From positions 186,001 through 250,000 of the forward strand of contig NZ_VFPE01000001.1 in assembly GCF_006783905.1 (NCBI RefSeq): a stretch of DNA of 64,000 nt. The letters are read 5' to 3'. Origin of the DNA: Microbacterium kyungheense. Lineage in GTDB: Bacteria; Actinomycetota; Actinomycetes; Actinomycetales; Microbacteriaceae. The position numbers and the translations under genes were made by a program. Below, in pieces: positions 8,284 through 16,804 of this stretch (positions are counted from its first letter, which is position 1; each line of letters starts with the position of its first letter). Under the pieces are notes generated by a model that was not told the origin of the DNA, did not search any database, and saw only the letters and a list, made by a program, of their open reading frames with translations.

Positions 8284-8928
8284 CTACGCGGGCGGCGTCG
8301 GCCCGCCCCGCCGCGGTCGGCGCACGATCAAGTACGTGACGGCTCCGCCGACCAATACCACCAGCAGCACGACCCACGGGATCCAGCTCGTGGACGCGGC
8401 TTCCGTATCGGACGCGTCCGCCGTGGGCGTCGGCGTCGGTGCGGCCGTCGGGCTCGGAGTCGGCGTAGCGGTCGGTGTCGGTGTGGGCGTCGCCGTCGGG
8501 GTGGGCGTCGCCGTCGGGGTGGGCGTCGGCACGGGGGCGACGGTCGGCTCGGGTGCGACCGTCGGCTCGGGCGCCACCGTCGGCTCCGGCTCGGGTGCCG
8601 GCTCGACCGTCGGCTCCGGCTCGGGTGCGACGGTCGGCGTGGGCAGCGGGAGGATCCCCGTGCGCGTCGGGGTCGGTGCCGGCTCGGGAGTGGGGGTCGC
8701 CGTCGGCGAAGGACTGCGTGTCGGGAAGAGGTCGGTCGGCCGCACCGTGGGCAGATCCGTCGGCAGTGAGGTCGGGAGCGACGTCGGCAGGTTCGTCGGG
8801 AGCGGGAAGACACCGCTGCCGCAGCCGGTGAGCAGTGCGAGGGTCGCGGCGACGGCGAGGGCCGCCAGCGCTCGGCGTGCGCGCGGCTGGCGCGGCTGCG
8901 TCCGACGGGGCTCCCGGGTGTGCGGCAT
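8284..8928 (-). CDS. Pro/Thr-rich lipoprotein with C-terminal membrane anchor
   Basis: This 214-residue protein starts at ATG 8928 after AGGAGG. It has an arginine-rich N-terminus and a lipoprotein signal ending in the lipobox LLTGC (Cys about 36), so it should be lipidated outside the cell. The next ~120 residues are a low-complexity run of PT, PTA and EPTVA repeats. Near the C-terminus is a membrane segment (IPWVVLLVVLVGGAVTYLIV) followed by RRPRRGG. The protein would therefore be tethered at both ends with a stiff wall-spanning spacer between. No catalytic domain is visible. A -10 TACGAT lies at 8954-8959. Confidence 0.75.
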   Translation of the reverse strand: MPHTREPRRTQPRQPRARRALAALAVAATLALLTGCGSGVFPLPTNLPTSLPTSLPTDLPTVRPTDLFPTRSPSPTATPTPEPAPTPTRTGILPLPTPTVAPEPEPTVEPAPEPEPTVAPEPTVAPEPTVAPVPTPTPTATPTPTATPTPTPTATPTPSPTAAPTPTPTADASDTEAASTSWIPWVVLLVVLVGGAVTYLIVRRPRRGGPTPPA

Positions 8929-9006
8929 CCACTCCTCCTGACGTTCTCACCGGATCGTACGAGCGCCGGACGGCGGTCCGCGTCACTCGATGTGGGTGAA
9001 CGCATG

Positions 9007-9052
9007 TGACGCCGCGTGACGCCGTATCGCGGCATATGACGCCGGGTCGCGG
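9007..9052 (+). promoter_or_regulatory. Phased direct repeats upstream of the sulfurtransferase
   Basis: TGACGCCG occurs at 9007, 9017 and 9037, at spacings of 10 and 20 bases. The last two copies extend to TGACGCCGNNTCGCGG (9017-9032 and 9037-9052). A possible -10 GAACAT (9093-9098) lies 6 bases before ATG 9105. Related 16-mers precede the genes at 11538 and 20508, so this is a candidate activator site. Confidence 0.45.
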
Positions 9053-9104
9053 TGTGTGTCGTCACACCGCTCGCGAGCGCGGCGGGCGGGACGAACATGA
9101 CCCC

Positions 9105-9965
9105 ATGCCTTCCCCACTCATCTCGCCGACCGAGCTCGCCGATCTGATCCGCGGCGGCACGCCCCCTCGGATCCTCGACGTGCGCTGGCGCCTCGATCAG
9201 CCCGAAGGGCGCCCGGCGTACCTCGACGGGCATCTGCCCGGAGCCGTCTACGTCGATCTCGACCATGAACTGGCGCGCCGCGGCGATCCGCGCGAGGGGC
9301 GGCATCCGCTCCCTTCACGGGACCAGCTGCAGGCCGCGGCACGGCGGTGGGGCATCCGCGAAGGCGACACCGTCGTCGCGTACGACGACGTGCACTCGGT
9401 CGCCGCGGCGCGCGCGTGGTGGGTGCTGACGCGGTCGGGCGTCGCCGACGTGCGTGTGCTCGACGGCGGGCTGCGCGGGTGGCTGGCCGAGCGACTGCCG
9501 CTCGACACCGGCGACGTGCTGCCCCGGCCGCCGGGCGACGTCGTGCTCGACGAGATCACCGAGGGCGTCGCCGACATCGACGGCGTCGAGGAGTGGCCCG
9601 ACCACGGCCTGCTGCTGGACGTGCGGGCGCCCGACCGCTATCGCGGCGACTCCGAGCCGCATGATCCGGTCGGCGGACACATCCCCGGCGCGGTCAACCT
9701 GCCGACGACCGTGCATCTGACCGCGGGCAGGTTCCGCACAGCGGACGAGATCCGCGCGGAGTTCGCCGCCGCCGGGGTGTCGGAGGGCGTCGCGGTCGCC
9801 GCGTACTGCGGCTCGGGCATCGCGGCGACCCACACCGCGCTGGCGGGAGCGCTCGCCGGCATCGACGTCGTGGTGTATCCGGGTTCGTGGAGCCAGTGGT
9901 CGCGCTCGCGCGGGCGGCTGGCTGCTGTCGGCCCGGCACCGTCGCTGGATGTGGTGCCGGTATGA
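9105..9965 (+). CDS. Two-domain sulfurtransferase (rhodanese family)
   Basis: This 286-residue protein is like thiosulfate or 3-mercaptopyruvate sulfurtransferase (SseA type). The N-terminal rhodanese domain (RILDVRW, GHLPGAVYVDLD) has aspartate at the position of the active cysteine (VAYDDVHS), as in the inactive half of the family. The C-terminal domain (LLDVRAPDRYRGD, GHIPGAVNLP) has the catalytic loop AYCGSGIAATH with Cys235, which would carry the persulfide. The CGSG loop leaves open whether thiosulfate or mercaptopyruvate is the donor. ATG 9105 begins the conserved part. The stop overlaps the monooxygenase start as ATGA, so the two are co-translated, suggesting a shared role in sulfur metabolism. 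Confidence 0.9.
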   Translation: MPSPLISPTELADLIRGGTPPRILDVRWRLDQPEGRPAYLDGHLPGAVYVDLDHELARRGDPREGRHPLPSRDQLQAAARRWGIREGDTVVAYDDVHSVAAARAWWVLTRSGVADVRVLDGGLRGWLAERLPLDTGDVLPRPPGDVVLDEITEGVADIDGVEEWPDHGLLLDVRAPDRYRGDSEPHDPVGGHIPGAVNLPTTVHLTAGRFRTADEIRAEFAAAGVSEGVAVAAYCGSGIAATHTALAGALAGIDVVVYPGSWSQWSRSRGRLAAVGPAPSLDVVPV

Positions 9966-11383
9966 CGACGGATGCCGCCACCGGGCCGCTCATCGTCGGC
10001 GCCATGGTGCGCACCCTCGGCGCGTACCCCTCGGGCTGGCGTCATCCCGGCGCGCACGCCGACCCGCGGACGGACGCCGCGGTGCTGCGCCGCGTCGCGG
10101 AGCTCGCGGAGGACGCCAACCTCGACTACCTGTTCTTCGGCGACTGGCTGGCCACCGGGCCCGACCTGGAGTTCCGCGACCCGTACCTGCTCGCGCGCAT
10201 CGATCCGGTGAGCGCGGTGCTGTTCCTCGCGGGGATCACCGAGCGCATCGGGCTCATCGCCACCGTGAACTCGACCTACGCCGACCCGTACGCCACGGCG
10301 CGGGCGACGGCGTCCCTGGATCTGCTCACCGGCGGCCGTGCCGGCGTGAACCTCGTGACGGGCGCCGAGCCGCGCGCCGCCGCGAATCACGGGCGCGACG
10401 CCCACGCCGACAACGAGACGCGCTACGACCGCGCCGAGGAGTTCGTGCGGGCGCTGCGGCTGCTGTGGGAGTCATGGGACGAGGGCGCATGGATCGCCGA
10501 CCCCGGCAGCGGCGTGCTGATCGACGCCGAGCGGGTCCGGACCGCCGCACTGCGGGGCACGCAGGTGCGCGTCGAGGGTCCGCTCAACGTCGCGCGCCCG
10601 CCGCAGACGCACCCGCCGATCGTGCACGCGGGCACGTCTCCACGGTCGCGCGCGCTCGCCGCCACCGAGGCGGATCTCGCGCTGATCGCCGCCGGTGACC
10701 CCGCCGTGGCCGCCGCCACCCGAGCCGAGCTGCGTGCGCTGGCCGCGGCATCCGGTCGTGATCCCGAAGAGCTCAAGGTGATCGTGCCGGTGCTGCCGGT
10801 CGTGGCCGAGACGGATGCCGCCGCCCGCGCGATCGTCGACCGGCTGCTGCTGCTCGTGCCGCTGGACGACGGGGTGTCGGGGCATGCCGGCCGGCCGGGA
10901 TTCCCGGCGAACCGGTCGCTCGCATCGTTCCTCGACGTCGCGGGCGTCGAGCCGGACGACGCGGTGCGCGCGGCCTCGGTCGACGACCCGGTGCCTGCTG
11001 CGACGGCGGCGGCCTTCGCCGAGGCGGCCGCCCGCACCCTCGACATCGTGCGAGCGCGCACCGGCCGCGACCTCGGGGGTGAGAATCCGGTGACATGGCG
11101 ACACCTCATCGCCGCGCACGCGGTGCCGGCGAACTTCGTCGTCGGCGGCCCCGCGGTGATCGCCGACCACTTCGAGCACTGGCGGGACACCGGCGCTGCG
11201 GACGGGTTCAACGTGCTGTCGGCGTTCCAGCCCGCCCAGTTCGAGGCGTTCACGGCGCTCGCCGTGCCCGAGCTGCGCCGGCGCGGGCTGATCGGACGGC
11301 AGGGGAGCACGCTGCGCGAGCGCCTGTCACTGGGCGCGCCGCGCCTCGCACACACGCCCGACGTCGTGACCTCCGCTCGTTGA
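9962..11383 (+). CDS. LLM-class flavin-dependent monooxygenase, NtaA/SnaA/DszA family
   Basis: This 473-residue luciferase-like enzyme uses reduced FMN and O2 to oxidise an organic substrate. The family layout is present: AMVRTLGAYPSGWRHPGA at the N-terminus, DYLFFGDWLATGPDLEFRDP, ERIGLIATVNSTYADPY, and the diagnostic DLLTGGRAGVNLVTGAEPRA followed by the HxxRYDRAEEF region. Near the C-terminus is FVVGGPAVIADHFEHW. Such enzymes act on sulfones, aminopolycarboxylates or other small molecules; the rhodanese partner and nearby sulfur genes favour an organosulfur substrate by inference. It needs a flavin reductase, and one is encoded at 19153. The ATG at 9962 overlaps the preceding stop. Confidence 0.9.
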   Translation: MTTDAATGPLIVGAMVRTLGAYPSGWRHPGAHADPRTDAAVLRRVAELAEDANLDYLFFGDWLATGPDLEFRDPYLLARIDPVSAVLFLAGITERIGLIATVNSTYADPYATARATASLDLLTGGRAGVNLVTGAEPRAAANHGRDAHADNETRYDRAEEFVRALRLLWESWDEGAWIADPGSGVLIDAERVRTAALRGTQVRVEGPLNVARPPQTHPPIVHAGTSPRSRALAATEADLALIAAGDPAVAAATRAELRALAAASGRDPEELKVIVPVLPVVAETDAAARAIVDRLLLLVPLDDGVSGHAGRPGFPANRSLASFLDVAGVEPDDAVRAASVDDPVPAATAAAFAEAAARTLDIVRARTGRDLGGENPVTWRHLIAAHAVPANFVVGGPAVIADHFEHWRDTGAADGFNVLSAFQPAQFEAFTALAVPELRRRGLIGRQGSTLRERLSLGAPRLAHTPDVVTSAR

Positions 11384-11420
11384 GAGGACCCGGGCGACTG
11401 TTACGCCGCATGAACCCCGG

Positions 11421-11492
11421 TGACCTCCGCTTGCGGCCGGTGAACGGCCGTGACGTCACGAAGAACGGGGACGGGATGCCGCTCCCTAGCGT
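11421..11492 (+). promoter_or_regulatory. Promoter region of the organosulfur ABC/monooxygenase operon
   Basis: A -10 TAGCGT lies at 11487-11492, about 45 bases before ATG 11538. Upstream are TGACCTCCGCTTGCGG (11421-11436), related to the motif at 9017/9037/20448, and the palindrome GTGACGTCAC. The rest of the 154-base gap shows nothing more that I recognise. Confidence 0.4.
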
Positions 11493-11537
11493 TGCCGACA
11501 CACCTTGCACAGCCCTTCCCGAACCCCAGGAGTGAAC

Positions 11538-13178
11538 ATGTCCCGTCCCGCATCGCGAATCGTCGCCGGTGCCGTCGCGGTGCTCGTCGCCGCGGCATCC
11601 CTCACGGCCTGCGCCTCGCAGCAGCCCGCCACCTCCGACGGGGGAGCGGCCGGCGAGCCGGTCACCGGCGGGGAGCTGACCTACCTCGAGTACCAGACGT
11701 ACACGAACCTCTACCCGCCGCAGGCCGGCTTCTACCCGAACGGCGGACTCGTCAACAACATCACGGCGCGCCTGACGTGGCAGAACCCCGAGACGCTCGA
11801 GATCGAGCCGTGGGTCGCGACCGACTGGACCGTGAACGACGATGCCACCGAGTACACCTTCGACCTGCGCGACGACGTCACCTTCTCGGACGGCACGCCG
11901 CTGGACGCCGCGGCGGTGGCGAAGAACTTCGACACCTACGGGCTCGGCAACCCCGACCTCGGTCTCACCGTGTCCGAGGCGATCAACAACTACGCGGCGA
12001 GCGAGGTCGTGGACGCCGACACCGTGACGTTCCGCTTCAGCGCGCCCGCCCCGGGTTTCCTGCAGGCGACCTCGACCATCAACTCGGGCCTGCTCTCACC
12101 GGCCACGCTCGATCGCACGCTCGAGGAGTTCGGCGCCGGCAACGCAGCCGACATCATCGGGACCGGTCCGTTCACGATCACCGACGAGAAGCTCGGCACC
12201 GAGCTGACGCTGCAGGCCCGCGACGACTACGACTGGGCGCCGCCGAGCTCGGAGCACCAGGGTCGCGCGTACCTCGACACGATCCACCTCATCGTCACCC
12301 CCGAAGACAGCGTGCGCATCGGCTCGCTGCTGTCGGGCCAGGCCGACTACATCCGCTACGTGCAGGCCTTCGACGAGGCGCGCGTCGAGTCCGGCGGCTT
12401 CGACCTGTACGCCCCGCAGACCCGCGGTGTGAACAACGCGCTGAGCCTGCGGTTCACGAACCCGATCCTCAGCGACATCAAGGTGCGTCAGGCGCTCGTC
12501 GCCGGTGTCGACAGCCAGGAGGTCGTCGACACCGTCTTCACCGAGAACTACCCCCGTGCCACGTCGGCGCTGAGCTCGACCGCCCTCGGCTACAAGGACG
12601 AATCGGAGTACTACGCGTACGACCCGAAGAAGGCCGAGGAGCTGCTCGACGAGGCCGGCTGGGAAGAGGGATCCGACGGCATCCGCCAGAAGGACGGGCA
12701 GCGACTGTCGCTCGACGTCTACGAGGCCAAGGCTCAGCCCCTGTCGAAGCAGACGCTCGAGCTCGTGTCGCAGCAGCTCAAGAAGATCGGCGTCGAGCTC
12801 AACGTGAAGTCCGCCGACGCCGGCAGCTACGCGGAAGACATCACCGACCCGCTCAAGACCCCGCTCTACCACTCGATGGTCGGCCGCGCGGACCTCGACG
12901 TCATCAAGAGCCAGTACTACACGAAGAACCGCAACACGCTGCTGTCGGACGACGCGAAGCTCGACGAGCTGCTCGAGGCCGTCGCCTCGACGGCCGACCC
13001 GGATGCCCGCATCGCGGCCTCGCAGGCGGTGCAGGACTACCTCGCCGAGCAGGCCTACGTCATCCCGCTGTTCGAGGAGCCCCAGGTGTACGGCGCCGCG
13101 CCGTACGTGCAGGGCATCGAGTTCGAGTCGGTCGCGCGTCCGCTGTTCTACGACGTGTGGCTCGACAAGAAGCAGTAA
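11538..13178 (+). CDS. ABC transporter substrate-binding lipoprotein, family 5 (KPN_01854-like)
   Basis: This 546-residue extracellular binding protein has a lipoprotein signal ending in the lipobox LTAC (Cys about 27). The SBP_bac_5 fold is evident from WVATDWTVNDDATEYTFDLR, FSDGTPLDAAAVAKNFD, IIGTGPFTI, and the C-terminal AYVIPLFEEPQVYGA. The start GGELTYLEYQTYTNLYPPQ, together with the neighbours, fits the TIGR04028 group that accompanies luciferase-like monooxygenase and CMD genes. It would capture the substrate for the permeases at 13198 and 14172. ATG 11538 follows CCAGGAG. Confidence 0.9.
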   Translation: MSRPASRIVAGAVAVLVAAASLTACASQQPATSDGGAAGEPVTGGELTYLEYQTYTNLYPPQAGFYPNGGLVNNITARLTWQNPETLEIEPWVATDWTVNDDATEYTFDLRDDVTFSDGTPLDAAAVAKNFDTYGLGNPDLGLTVSEAINNYAASEVVDADTVTFRFSAPAPGFLQATSTINSGLLSPATLDRTLEEFGAGNAADIIGTGPFTITDEKLGTELTLQARDDYDWAPPSSEHQGRAYLDTIHLIVTPEDSVRIGSLLSGQADYIRYVQAFDEARVESGGFDLYAPQTRGVNNALSLRFTNPILSDIKVRQALVAGVDSQEVVDTVFTENYPRATSALSSTALGYKDESEYYAYDPKKAEELLDEAGWEEGSDGIRQKDGQRLSLDVYEAKAQPLSKQTLELVSQQLKKIGVELNVKSADAGSYAEDITDPLKTPLYHSMVGRADLDVIKSQYYTKNRNTLLSDDAKLDELLEAVASTADPDARIAASQAVQDYLAEQAYVIPLFEEPQVYGAAPYVQGIEFESVARPLFYDVWLDKKQ

Positions 13179-13197
13179 GGCGCCGGAGGCCGAATCG

Positions 13198-14175
13198 ATG
13201 AGCTACGCGCTGAGACGCGCCGGGCAGGCCGCGATCGTTCTGATCGCGGCCTTCACGGCCACCTTCATCCTGCTGCAGCTGCTGCCGGGCGACGCGATCC
13301 TGATCAAGTATCAGGACCCGTCGCTGGGGCTGAGCTCCGAGCAGATCGAGCAGATCCGCATCGCCTACGGCGCCGACTCGACGTGGTGGGAGCAGTACTG
13401 GGCCACCCTGACCGGCTACGCGCACGGCGATTTCGGCTACTCGACGCAGTACGGCACGCCCGTCCTGCAGCTCATCGGCGAGGCGCTCCCGGCGACGGCG
13501 CTGCTGGCCGGCCTCGGCTTCCTGCTGGCCGCGGTGATCGCGTTCGCGATCGCGTTCCTCTCGACGCTGTCGCCGTTCGGATGGCTGCGGCGAGGACTTC
13601 AGGCACTGCCCGGGGTGTTCGTGGCCGTGCCGGTCTTCTGGCTCGGCATCCTCCTCATCCAGGTCTTCTCGTTCGGGCTGGGCTGGGTGCCGATCGTCGC
13701 GGCCGATCCCGCCGTGGGCCTGATCCTCCCCGTGATCACACTGGCGGTGCCGATCTCGGCCCCTCTCGCGCAGATCCTGGTGCGCAGCATCGACGACGTG
13801 CAGCTGCAGCCGTTCGTCACCGTCGTACGCGCCAAAGGTGCCTCGCCCCCGTGGGTGCTGTGGCGCTCGGTGGCCCGCAACGCGCTGCTGCCCGCGCTGA
13901 CGATCGCCGGCGTCCTGTTCGGCGAGCTCATCGGCGGTGCGGTCGTGACCGAGACGGTGTACGGCCGCACCGGCATCGGCCGCATCACCGAGCAGGCCGT
14001 CTCGAGTCAGGACATCCCGGTGCTCCAGGGCATCGTCGTGCTGGCGGCGCTGACCTTCGTCGTCGTCAACCTCGTGGTCGACCTGCTCTACCCCGTGCTC
14101 GATCCGCGCCTGCGCCGGGGTGCCGGCACTCCGCGGACGTCGCCCGCCCCCGTCCTCCAGGAGGCATCCGCATGA
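13198..14175 (+). CDS. ABC transporter permease, DppB type
   Basis: This 325-residue inner-membrane subunit begins MSYALRRAGQAAIVLIAAF, has the TFILLQLLPGD motif of DppB/OppB permeases, and about six membrane segments. The EAA-like loop is visible in RAKGASPPWVLWRSVARNAL. The C-terminal EtvYGRTGIGRI motif is intact (TETVYGRTGIGRITEQAV). It forms a heterodimer with the next gene product. It starts 19 bases after the binding protein stop. Confidence 0.92.
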   Translation: MSYALRRAGQAAIVLIAAFTATFILLQLLPGDAILIKYQDPSLGLSSEQIEQIRIAYGADSTWWEQYWATLTGYAHGDFGYSTQYGTPVLQLIGEALPATALLAGLGFLLAAVIAFAIAFLSTLSPFGWLRRGLQALPGVFVAVPVFWLGILLIQVFSFGLGWVPIVAADPAVGLILPVITLAVPISAPLAQILVRSIDDVQLQPFVTVVRAKGASPPWVLWRSVARNALLPALTIAGVLFGELIGGAVVTETVYGRTGIGRITEQAVSSQDIPVLQGIVVLAALTFVVVNLVVDLLYPVLDPRLRRGAGTPRTSPAPVLQEASA

Positions 14176-15161
14176 CCCTTCGACAGACGCACGGACCCGT
14201 TCTCCAGGACGAGCCGGTGGATGCCGCCGACCCTGCGACCTCGACCGCCGAGGTCGCGCGGGACGAAGCATCCGGAACGGTCCTCGACCCGGTCGCGCGG
14301 GACGCGGGCGCCCCCGGCGGACAGCCCGAGCGGCGCTCGAACGTGGCGCGGCTGTTCGCCAGCGGTCGGCGCCCCTCGTGGACGCTCGTCCTCGCCGTCG
14401 CGGTGATCGTCGTCGCCGTGCTGTGGGCGGTCGTGCCGTGGCTGTTCACGTCCTACGACCCGATCGACGGCGTGCCCGCGCAGAAACTCCTGCCACCGAG
14501 CCCCGAGCACTGGTTCGGCACCGATGCGATCGGCCGCGACCTGTACGCGCGGGTGGTCCACGGCGCCATCCACTCGCTGTCGGGCGCGCTCATCGCCGTG
14601 ACGGTCGGTCTCGCCGCCGGCACCCTGATCGGCGTGGTCGCGGGCTCCGTCGGCGGCTGGCTCGACGACGTGCTGATGCGCCTCGTCGACGTGCTGCTGT
14701 CGATCCCGGGACTGCTGCTGATGCTGTCGGTGATCATCCTGCTGGGCTTCGGCACGGTGAACGCGGCGATCGCGGTCGGCGTCGTCAGCGTCGCGTCCTT
14801 CGCGCGGCTGTCGCGGTCCGAGGTCGTGCGCGTGCGCCGCACGGACTACGTCGAGGCGGCCTTCGGCAGCGGCGGCTCGTTCGCGGCGGTGCTGCGCCGG
14901 CACGTGCTGCCGAACTCGCTCTCGGCGGTGGTCGGCCTTGCGGCGCTGCAGTTCGGCTCGGCCATCCTCGCGATCTCGACCCTGGGCTTCCTCGGCTACG
15001 GCGCACCGCCGCCGACCCCGGAATGGGGTCTGCTCATCGCCGAGGGGCGCAACTACGTCGCGACGGCGTGGTGGCTGACGACGCTGCCCGGCCTCGTGGT
15101 GCTCGTGGTGGTGCTGAGCGCCAACCGCATCAGCCAGTCGATCGGAAGGGGGACGCGATGA
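14172..15161 (+). CDS. ABC transporter permease, DppC type
   Basis: This 329-residue permease partner has a cytoplasmic N-terminal extension of about 75 residues that is Asp/Ala-rich and ends RRPSWTL. The DppC signature follows: PSPEHWFGTDAIGRDLYARV, GTLIGVVAGSVGGWLDDVLM, and an EAA loop at TDYVEAAFGSGGSFAAVLRR. The C-terminal part has STLGFLGYGAPPPTPEWG. ATG 14172 overlaps the previous stop by 4 bases. The long acidic extension is unusual for the family. Confidence 0.92.
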   Translation: MTLRQTHGPVLQDEPVDAADPATSTAEVARDEASGTVLDPVARDAGAPGGQPERRSNVARLFASGRRPSWTLVLAVAVIVVAVLWAVVPWLFTSYDPIDGVPAQKLLPPSPEHWFGTDAIGRDLYARVVHGAIHSLSGALIAVTVGLAAGTLIGVVAGSVGGWLDDVLMRLVDVLLSIPGLLLMLSVIILLGFGTVNAAIAVGVVSVASFARLSRSEVVRVRRTDYVEAAFGSGGSFAAVLRRHVLPNSLSAVVGLAALQFGSAILAISTLGFLGYGAPPPTPEWGLLIAEGRNYVATAWWLTTLPGLVVLVVVLSANRISQSIGRGTR

Positions 15162-16804
15162 GCGTGCTCGACGTGCACGACCTGCGGGTGTCGTATCAGA
15201 CCCGCACCGGACGCCGCGAGGTCGTCCACGGCGTCGACGTGTCGGTCGGCGAAGGCGAGGTCGTCGCCCTGGTCGGCGAATCGGGCTCGGGCAAGTCCAC
15301 GACCGCGCACGCGCTCATCGGCCTGCTGCCCGAGGGTGGCCGGGTGGATGGGGGATCGATCGGTCTCGGCGGCGTCGACATCACCGGCTGGAGCCCCCAG
15401 CGACTGCGCAGTGTGCGCGGCGCTCAGGTGGGGCTCGTGCCGCAGGATCCGGTGTCGTCGCTCGATCCGGTGCGCCCCATCGGCGTGCAGGTCGGCGAGA
15501 TCCTCCGGGTCCACGGCGTCAGGGACGCCACCGCCCGTCGCGGCCGCGTCCTCGAACTCCTCGAGCGGGTGGGACTCGACGATCCTGCGCTGCGGTCGCG
15601 GCAGTACCCGCACGAGCTGTCGGGCGGCATGCGTCAGCGCGTGCTGATCGCCACGGCGATCGCGCTGCGGCCGCGGCTGATCATCGCCGACGAGCCGACG
15701 AGCGCGCTCGACGCCACCGTGCAGCGCCGCATCCTCGACCTCATCGACGACCTCCGCCGAGAAGAGGGCACGTCGGTGCTGCTGGTCACCCACGACCTCG
15801 GCGTGGCCGCCGACCGCGCGCAGCGCCTCGTCGTGCTGAACCAGGGCATCGTCGTCGAGCAGGGGCCGAGTGCCGGCATCCTCTCCTCCCCATCGGATCC
15901 CTACACGCGACAGCTGCTGGCCGACGCGCCCGCCCTCGCGACCGAGGACTTCCGCCGGCCGGAGCCGCCGCTGTTCATCCGGGATGCCGCGGCCGCCGCC
16001 GCCGAGAACCCCCACGCCATCGTGGCCGAGGGGCTCGTGAAGGAATTCGGGGTGCGGGGACGAACGGCCTTCCGGGCGGTCGACGACGTGTCGTTCCACG
16101 TGCGCCGCGGAACCACGCACGCGCTCGTGGGGGAGTCGGGCTCAGGCAAGACCACGACGGCGCGCCTGGTCACACGCTTCCTTCAGCCCGATGCGGGGCG
16201 CATCGAGCTCGCGGACGACACCGGACGGCTGGCCGACATCGCCGGGCTGCGGGGCGAGGCGCTGCGGCAACTGCGTCGGCGCATCCAGCTCGTGTACCAG
16301 AACCCGTTCTCGTCGCTCGATCCGCGCCAGAGCGTCGCGCAGATCGTCGCCGAGCCGCTGCACAACTTCCGCGAGGGGACACGGGGCGAGCGCTCCGCGC
16401 GCGCCGCCGAGCTGATCGACCGCGTCAAGCTGCCCGCCGACGTGCTGCAGCGCTCGCCGCGCGAGCTCTCGGGCGGCCAGCGGCAGCGGGTCGCCATCGC
16501 CCGGGCGCTCGCCATCCGCCCCGAGGTCGTCGTGCTCGACGAGGCGGTCTCGGCGCTCGACGTGACCGTCCAGGCGCGCATCCTCGAGCTGCTCGAGTCG
16601 CTGCAGCAGGAGCTCGGGCTCACGTACCTGTTCATCTCGCACGACCTCGCGGTGGTCCGCCGCATCAGCCACACGGTGTCGGTGATGCGGCGCGGCCGCG
16701 TCGTCGAGACGGGCAGCACCGAGGACCTCTTCTCGGCCCCCACCCACGAGTACACGCGCGAGCTGCTGGCAGCCGTGCCCGGACGATCGGAGGTCGCGGC
16801 ATGA
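15158..16804 (+). CDS. Dual ABC ATPase (DppD-DppF fusion) for the importer
   Basis: This 548-residue protein contains two complete nucleotide-binding domains that energise uptake. Domain 1 has Walker A GESGSGKST, signature LSGGMRQR and Walker B LIIADEPTSALD. Domain 2 has GESGSGKTT, LSGGQRQR and VVLDEAVSALD, each followed by the switch histidine (VTHDLG and ISHDLA). The short oligopeptide/dipeptide C-terminal cap appears after each half (SDPYTRQLL and THEYTRELL). It overlaps its neighbours by ATGA on both sides. Confidence 0.93.
   Translation: MSVLDVHDLRVSYQTRTGRREVVHGVDVSVGEGEVVALVGESGSGKSTTAHALIGLLPEGGRVDGGSIGLGGVDITGWSPQRLRSVRGAQVGLVPQDPVSSLDPVRPIGVQVGEILRVHGVRDATARRGRVLELLERVGLDDPALRSRQYPHELSGGMRQRVLIATAIALRPRLIIADEPTSALDATVQRRILDLIDDLRREEGTSVLLVTHDLGVAADRAQRLVVLNQGIVVEQGPSAGILSSPSDPYTRQLLADAPALATEDFRRPEPPLFIRDAAAAAAENPHAIVAEGLVKEFGVRGRTAFRAVDDVSFHVRRGTTHALVGESGSGKTTTARLVTRFLQPDAGRIELADDTGRLADIAGLRGEALRQLRRRIQLVYQNPFSSLDPRQSVAQIVAEPLHNFREGTRGERSARAAELIDRVKLPADVLQRSPRELSGGQRQRVAIARALAIRPEVVVLDEAVSALDVTVQARILELLESLQQELGLTYLFISHDLAVVRRISHTVSVMRRGRVVETGSTEDLFSAPTHEYTRELLAAVPGRSEVAA

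Noticed and set aside
8336-8941. Plus-strand frame with GVGVGVAVG repeats
   Set aside because: It is the antisense of the Pro-Thr repeats of the lipoprotein gene; the minus strand has the lipobox and ribosome site.
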